NCBI GenBank assembly: GCA_937980205.1 | Contig: CALJKW010000001.1 | Coordinates: 1 to 64,000 of the forward strand | Length of the DNA: 64,000 nucleotides | Reading direction: 5' to 3' | Source: an uncultured Myxococcales bacterium | Lineage (GTDB): Bacteria > Myxococcota > Myxococcia > Myxococcales > Myxococcaceae | In this document: piece by piece, positions 60,371 through 64,000 of the stretch | Numbering within the stretch: the first letter of the stretch is position 1 | How the letters are laid out: each line of letters begins with the position of its first letter | Position numbers and translations under genes: made by a program | Notes under the pieces: model-generated | Databases searched by the model: none | Told to the model about the DNA's origin: nothing | Seen by the model: the letters and a program-made list of their open reading frames with translations, nothing else

Positions 60371-62710
60371 GTGGCTACGAATCAGGTCAGCAGCAAGCTC
60401 GCGAAGGTCATCAAGCAGGTCAAGGTCGCGCAGGAGACGAAGAAGACCGACACCGGCGCGGCTGCTGCGATGAAGGAGCTCGAGAAGAACAACAAGAAGT
60501 CGGGCTCCATCTCCGGCCAGGAGATGATGGACGCGATCCTCAAGGGCACGAAGGACCTCGACAACAACGCCGCCGGCAGCGAGTTCGGCACCATTCAGCG
60601 CTGGGTCGAGAAGAACGGCGCGAAGCTCTCGCCTGAAGCCAAGAAGGTCTACGAGGCCTACGCGAAGGCGGCGAAGAAGGCGCAGGCCTCCGGCCAGACC
60701 GGCATCGACTTCCGCGACTACCAGGCGATGCAGCGCGAGATGCGCTCGGTCTCGACCGGCAAGCCGCAGGACGCGAGCGCGGGCAAGGCGCTCGCCGAGC
60801 TGGCGAAGGACAACAAGACGCCGGGCTCCATCTCGGGCCAGGAGATGGCGAACGCCATCATCAACGGCACGAAGGACCTCGACGGCCAGGCCGCCGGCAA
60901 GGAGTTCGCCGACATCGCGAAGTTCGTTCGCGAGAACGAGCACCTGCTCTCGCCCGAGGCGAAGAAGGCGTTCGCCGTCTACGAGAAGGCCGTGAAGGCG
61001 GCGAAGGCCGCGGGCCAGACCGGCATCCCCGTCGACAAGTTCGCGCGCATGGTGCGCGACATGATGCGCGCGGCGCAGCCGCCGACGACGTCGCAGCCGC
61101 ACCCGGCCACTCCGGCTCCGGCGCCGAGCGCGCCGCCGGCGCAGCCTCCCGCAGGTCAGCCGACGCAGCCGGCTCCGACGCAGCCGCCCGCGCAGCCTCC
61201 GGCTCAGCCGCCGGTGACGCAGCAGCCGCCGGTGGGCGGGGCGCCGCCGCCGCCGTTCGCGATGGCTCCGGATGACCCGAACGCGAACTACTCGATCCCG
61301 GTGTACCAGCTGCCCGAGCAGCAGCCGCCCGTGACGTCGCAGCCGCCGGTGACGACGACTCCCGCCGCGCCGGTGCCGGTGCCCGTGCCGGTGCCGAACG
61401 TGCCGGTCGGCGGTGACGCCAGCGCGACCGCCGCGCTCAAGGAGCTCTCGGCGGGCAACACGAAGCCCGGCTCCGTCTCGGGCGCCGAGTTCGTCGACGC
61501 CGTCATCAAGGGCACGAAGGATCTCGACAACCAGGCCGCGGGCCGCGAGTACCAGGACGTGGCGAAGTGGGTGAAGGAGAACGGCCACCTGATGTCGCCC
61601 GAGGCGAAGAAGGCCTGGGCCATCTACGAGAAGCAGGCGAAGGCCGCGCAGGCCAAGGGCCAGACCGGCATCACGCTCGGCGAGTACAACAAGATGGAGA
61701 AGGAGATGCGCGCGGCCGCGAAGCCCGCGTACACCGACCCGTCTTCGAAGGGCGCGCTCGAGGCGCTCGCGAAGGGCAACACGACGCCCGGCAGCATCTC
61801 GGCGAAGGAGATGACCGACGCGATCCTCCGCGGCACGCGCGATCTCGACAACCAGGCGGCCGGCAAGGAGTACGCCGACATCGCGAAGTTCGTGCGCGAG
61901 AACGAGCACCTGCTCTCGCCGGAAGCGAAGAAGGCGTACGCCACCTACGAGAAGTACGCGAAGGCGGCGCAGGGCAAGGGGCAGACCGGCATCACCATCT
62001 CCGAGTACGGAAAGATGGAGCGCGAGATGCGCGCCATCGAGAAGAAGCCGCTGCCGGTGGTGCACGACGCCAGCGCGAAGAAGGCGCTCGACGCGCTCGG
62101 CAAGGCGAACACGAAGCCGGGCTCCATCTCCGGTGAAGAGATGACGAAGGCGATCATCAACGGCACGAAGGACCTCGACAACCAGGCCGCCGGCCGCGAG
62201 TTCGCGGAGATCTCGAAGTGGGTGAAGGCGAACGAGTCGAAGCTCTCGCCCGAGGCGAAGAAGGCGTACGAGGTCTACGCGAAGCACGCGCAGGCGCAGC
62301 AGAAGAAGGGCCAGACCGGCATCCCCGTCTCCGAGTTCAACAAGATGGAGAAGGAGATGCTCGCGGCCTCGAAGCCGAAGTACCAGGACCGCACCACCGC
62401 CGCCGCGCTCCAGGGCCTCGCGAAGGGCAACACCACGCCGGGCAGCATCTCGGCGAAGGAGCTCACCGACGCGATCGTGAAGGGCACGCGCGACCTCGAC
62501 AACCAGGCCGCCGGCAAGGAGTACGCCGACATCGCCAAGTTCGTGCGCGAGAACGAGCACCTGCTCTCGCCCGAGGCGAAGAAGGCGTTCGCGGTCTACG
62601 AGAAGGCGGCCAAGGCGGCGAAGGGCAACGACATGACCGGCATCCCGCTCGGCGACTACAACAAGATGATTCGCGACATGCGCGCGCTGGAGCAGAAGCC
62701 GCGCGTGTGA
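60371..62710 (+). CDS. Repeat protein with six units of about 107 residues
   Basis: A 779-residue protein without signal peptide or membrane helix. Six homologous units start at about residues 27, 134, 349, 456, 566 and 673. Each contains PGSIS, KGTKDLDNQAAG, LSPEAKKAY and GQTGI motifs and is helical and Lys/Ala-rich. Units two and three are separated by a Pro/Gln/Thr linker (about 230-348). The start is GTG with AAGGGG upstream. The pattern suggests a cytoplasmic scaffold or DNA/polymer-binding protein. I recognise no family. Confidence 0.8.
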   Translation: MATNQVSSKLAKVIKQVKVAQETKKTDTGAAAAMKELEKNNKKSGSISGQEMMDAILKGTKDLDNNAAGSEFGTIQRWVEKNGAKLSPEAKKVYEAYAKAAKKAQASGQTGIDFRDYQAMQREMRSVSTGKPQDASAGKALAELAKDNKTPGSISGQEMANAIINGTKDLDGQAAGKEFADIAKFVRENEHLLSPEAKKAFAVYEKAVKAAKAAGQTGIPVDKFARMVRDMMRAAQPPTTSQPHPATPAPAPSAPPAQPPAGQPTQPAPTQPPAQPPAQPPVTQQPPVGGAPPPPFAMAPDDPNANYSIPVYQLPEQQPPVTSQPPVTTTPAAPVPVPVPVPNVPVGGDASATAALKELSAGNTKPGSVSGAEFVDAVIKGTKDLDNQAAGREYQDVAKWVKENGHLMSPEAKKAWAIYEKQAKAAQAKGQTGITLGEYNKMEKEMRAAAKPAYTDPSSKGALEALAKGNTTPGSISAKEMTDAILRGTRDLDNQAAGKEYADIAKFVRENEHLLSPEAKKAYATYEKYAKAAQGKGQTGITISEYGKMEREMRAIEKKPLPVVHDASAKKALDALGKANTKPGSISGEEMTKAIINGTKDLDNQAAGREFAEISKWVKANESKLSPEAKKAYEVYAKHAQAQQKKGQTGIPVSEFNKMEKEMLAASKPKYQDRTTAAALQGLAKGNTTPGSISAKELTDAIVKGTRDLDNQAAGKEYADIAKFVRENEHLLSPEAKKAFAVYEKAAKAAKGNDMTGIPLGDYNKMIRDMRALEQKPRV

Positions 62711-62732
62711 GGCTGAGGGCTGAAGCGCAGCA

Positions 62733-62845
62733 CCGTTGACGCTGAGCGGAGGCGCCGCAGGCGCAGCAGTCGAAGCGGGTCGCGAGTCGGCTTCGGGCCC
62801 CCTTCGACTTCGCTGTCCTTCGGGCAGCTCCGCTCGGGTGAACGG
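62733..62845. repeat. Dispersed palindromic repeat, copy C
   Basis: Begins CCGTTGACGCTGAGCGGAG and ends CTCCGCTCGGGTGAACGG, inverted with a few mismatches. The inner hairpin GCGCCGCAGGCGC lies at about 62751. It sits between the convergent repeat-protein and CHAP-like genes, like copies A and B. Confidence 0.75.
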
Positions 62846-62862
62846 AGCCTCCTCCTGCGCTT

Positions 62863-63846
62863 CTAATCGTGCACGTACAGCTCGACGTCGTTCGTGCCCA
62901 TCACCTCGAGCGCTGAGACGTCGTTGCCGGTCTCCGGCACCGCGGCGGCCACGCGCAGCTCGGCGTGGCCCTCGCGCGGGCGCAGCACGGCGATGAGCTT
63001 CTTCTTCGGATCTCTGGGAACCATGATCGCGAGGTTGCCGAGCTCGACCTGCTGCAGCGCGGTCTCGAGCTTCACCTTGCGCCAGCCGCGCTGCTGACTG
63101 GACATCTTCATCCAGTCGACCGTCTGCGCGAGGCTGAGCTCGCGGCCGCCGAGGAAGTGCGGAATCTCGCAGCCCATCGCGCGGCTGACGTCCCAGACGA
63201 AGACGTGGGAGCGCGGCTGGCCCTTCGCGTCCGGCGCGTAGCGCGGGTTATGGCCGGCGGCGAACTGGGCGATGACGTTCAGGTAGCCGCGCTTCGAGCG
63301 GCGGCCGAACATGCTCTGCGCCGGAGGAATGGTCGCCTTCCAGGTGTCGATCGCCGTGACGCCCGGCGCCGGGTGGATGCCGTCGAACGCCATGCCCACG
63401 GACGAGTCCTCTTCTTCGTCCTCGTCGAGCGTCAGCCGCGGCGCGTGGCCGAGGATGGCGGAGGTCTCGGTGCGCTCTTCGTCGTCGAAGCCCGAGTGGT
63501 GAAGCTGCCGCTGCAGCACGTTGGGGCGCGCGGTGAGCACCTGGCTGGGCTGTTCGCGGGGCTGGGTCGGGGCCGGCGCAGGTGCGGTCACCTTCGGCAC
63601 CGGCACGAGCGGCGAGGTCGAGCGGCCGGTCGGAATCGAGCCGGTGATGCGGCGGATCTCTCCGAGCGTGGGGGCGCGGCTGCTGACGGTGTTCTCTTCG
63701 AAGTCGGAGAGCGTGGAGCCCGGCTCCGACGGCCGCGGCCGCGGCGCGGTCGGCCCCGGCTTCGGAGCCACCGAGGGGCGCACGCCCGTCTTCGGCTTCG
63801 CAGGCGCGGGCGGGCGCTGTTTGGGATCGGGCGGCTTGCCGCTCAC
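62863..63846 (-). CDS. CHAP-like amidase-fold protein, possibly inactive
   Basis: A 327-residue protein with a Pro/Thr/Arg-rich N-terminal half (about 1-155). Its C-terminal domain contains FAAGHNPRYAPDAKG, HVFVWDVSRAMG and IPHFLGG. I recall a similar core in CHAP/NlpC-like cell-wall hydrolases, where a Cys precedes FVWDV; here that position reads RSH. It may therefore be a binding protein rather than an enzyme. The GTG start is 49 bases from the divergent gene. Confidence 0.5.
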   Translation of the reverse strand: MSGKPPDPKQRPPAPAKPKTGVRPSVAPKPGPTAPRPRPSEPGSTLSDFEENTVSSRAPTLGEIRRITGSIPTGRSTSPLVPVPKVTAPAPAPTQPREQPSQVLTARPNVLQRQLHHSGFDDEERTETSAILGHAPRLTLDEDEEEDSSVGMAFDGIHPAPGVTAIDTWKATIPPAQSMFGRRSKRGYLNVIAQFAAGHNPRYAPDAKGQPRSHVFVWDVSRAMGCEIPHFLGGRELSLAQTVDWMKMSSQQRGWRKVKLETALQQVELGNLAIMVPRDPKKKLIAVLRPREGHAELRVAAAVPETGNDVSALEVMGTNDVELYVHD

Positions 63847-63894
63847 GGGGCGACTCTACAGCGCATGCCGGTCGTTTACGGCGCACACCGTTTG

Positions 63895-64000
63895 GTGTCG
63901 AATGGAGCCCGGTTGGGGCTCATCTCCGTCGTCCTGATGACGATGCTGTCGGCCGAGTCGCCGAAGGTGGCCTGCACGACCTTCACGTGCAGCGACGACC
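63895..64000 (+). CDS. Partial exported protein, cut by window end
   Basis: A GTG start followed by a signal-like sequence (SNGARLGLISVVLMTMLSA) and the beginning of a mature protein with two Cys (ACTTFTCSD). Only 35 residues are visible, so function is unknown. An ATG at 63937 would lack the signal peptide. Confidence 0.45.
   Translation, partial: MSNGARLGLISVVLMTMLSAESPKVACTTFTCSDD

Noticed and set aside
60185..62560. A 791-residue open frame antisense to the repeat protein
   Set aside because: It is a mirror of the high-GC repeat units, is Arg/Leu/Val-rich without motifs, and the sense protein has coherent domains. Similar long shadow frames (for example 11873-15871 plus, 1090-3531 minus, 34331-37603 plus in its first part) were rejected for the same reason.
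1..64000. CRISPR arrays, tRNA or rRNA genes
   Set aside because: No regularly spaced direct repeats and no recognisable tRNA or rRNA sequence was seen by eye; a dedicated scan was not possible.

Overview
The window is GC-rich bacterial DNA with very dense coding and frequent 4-base ATGA/GTGA gene overlaps. It most resembles a myxobacterium (Myxococcota). Signs of this are a MYXO-CTERM-like tail on a secreted protein, receiver-DUF4388 and PilZ proteins, an NtrC-type response regulator, many lipoproteins with Asp/Gly-rich linkers, and dispersed palindromic repeats between convergent genes. I cannot name a genus.

Bases 1-29044 are mostly ordinary chromosome: an ABC-2-like permease, signalling proteins (receiver-DUF4388, sigma-54 regulator, histidine kinase, PilZ), envelope proteins, a large secreted PQQ-type sugar dehydrogenase, an acyltransferase/epimerase pair, a small protein with an SSB-like acidic tail, an O-methyltransferase, a VapBC-like toxin-antitoxin pair, a cytochrome-like lipoprotein, a TonB-ExbB-ExbD set with a MarR regulator, and the ergothioneine genes egtB (internally shortened) and egtD.

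Bases 29192-37603 form a co-directional, tightly packed biosynthetic cluster: a sedoheptulose-7-phosphate cyclase, a LuxS with all catalytic residues, a Gfo/Idh/MocA dehydrogenase, an SDR, a DegT/DnrJ aminotransferase, a small lipoprotein, a GH3-family acyl-amide synthetase and a carotenoid-isomerase/retinol-saturase-like FAD enzyme. Together they could make a C7 aminocyclitol and join it to a carboxylic acid. I do not recognise this combination.

Bases 37607-57692 are a genomic island lying between two near-identical copies (79 of 84 bases) of the 3' end of the last biosynthetic gene. It carries a class 1 DISARM-type anti-phage system split in two. The drmD-drmMI half is followed by a PD-(D/E)XK nuclease and an unknown partner gene. 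The drmA-drmB-drmC half is preceded by an XRE regulator and an ImmA/IrrE-like protease. Between the halves, on the opposite strand, lies a module with a tail-anchored protein kinase, a collagen-like lipoprotein, a DUF429 protein and a Cys-rich lipoprotein. No integrase was seen.

Bases 57777-64000 return to chromosomal envelope-type genes. They include a 779-residue protein made of six repeats of about 107 residues, and a protein resembling a CHAP-like hydrolase that seems to lack its nucleophile. No rRNA, tRNA or CRISPR array was recognised.
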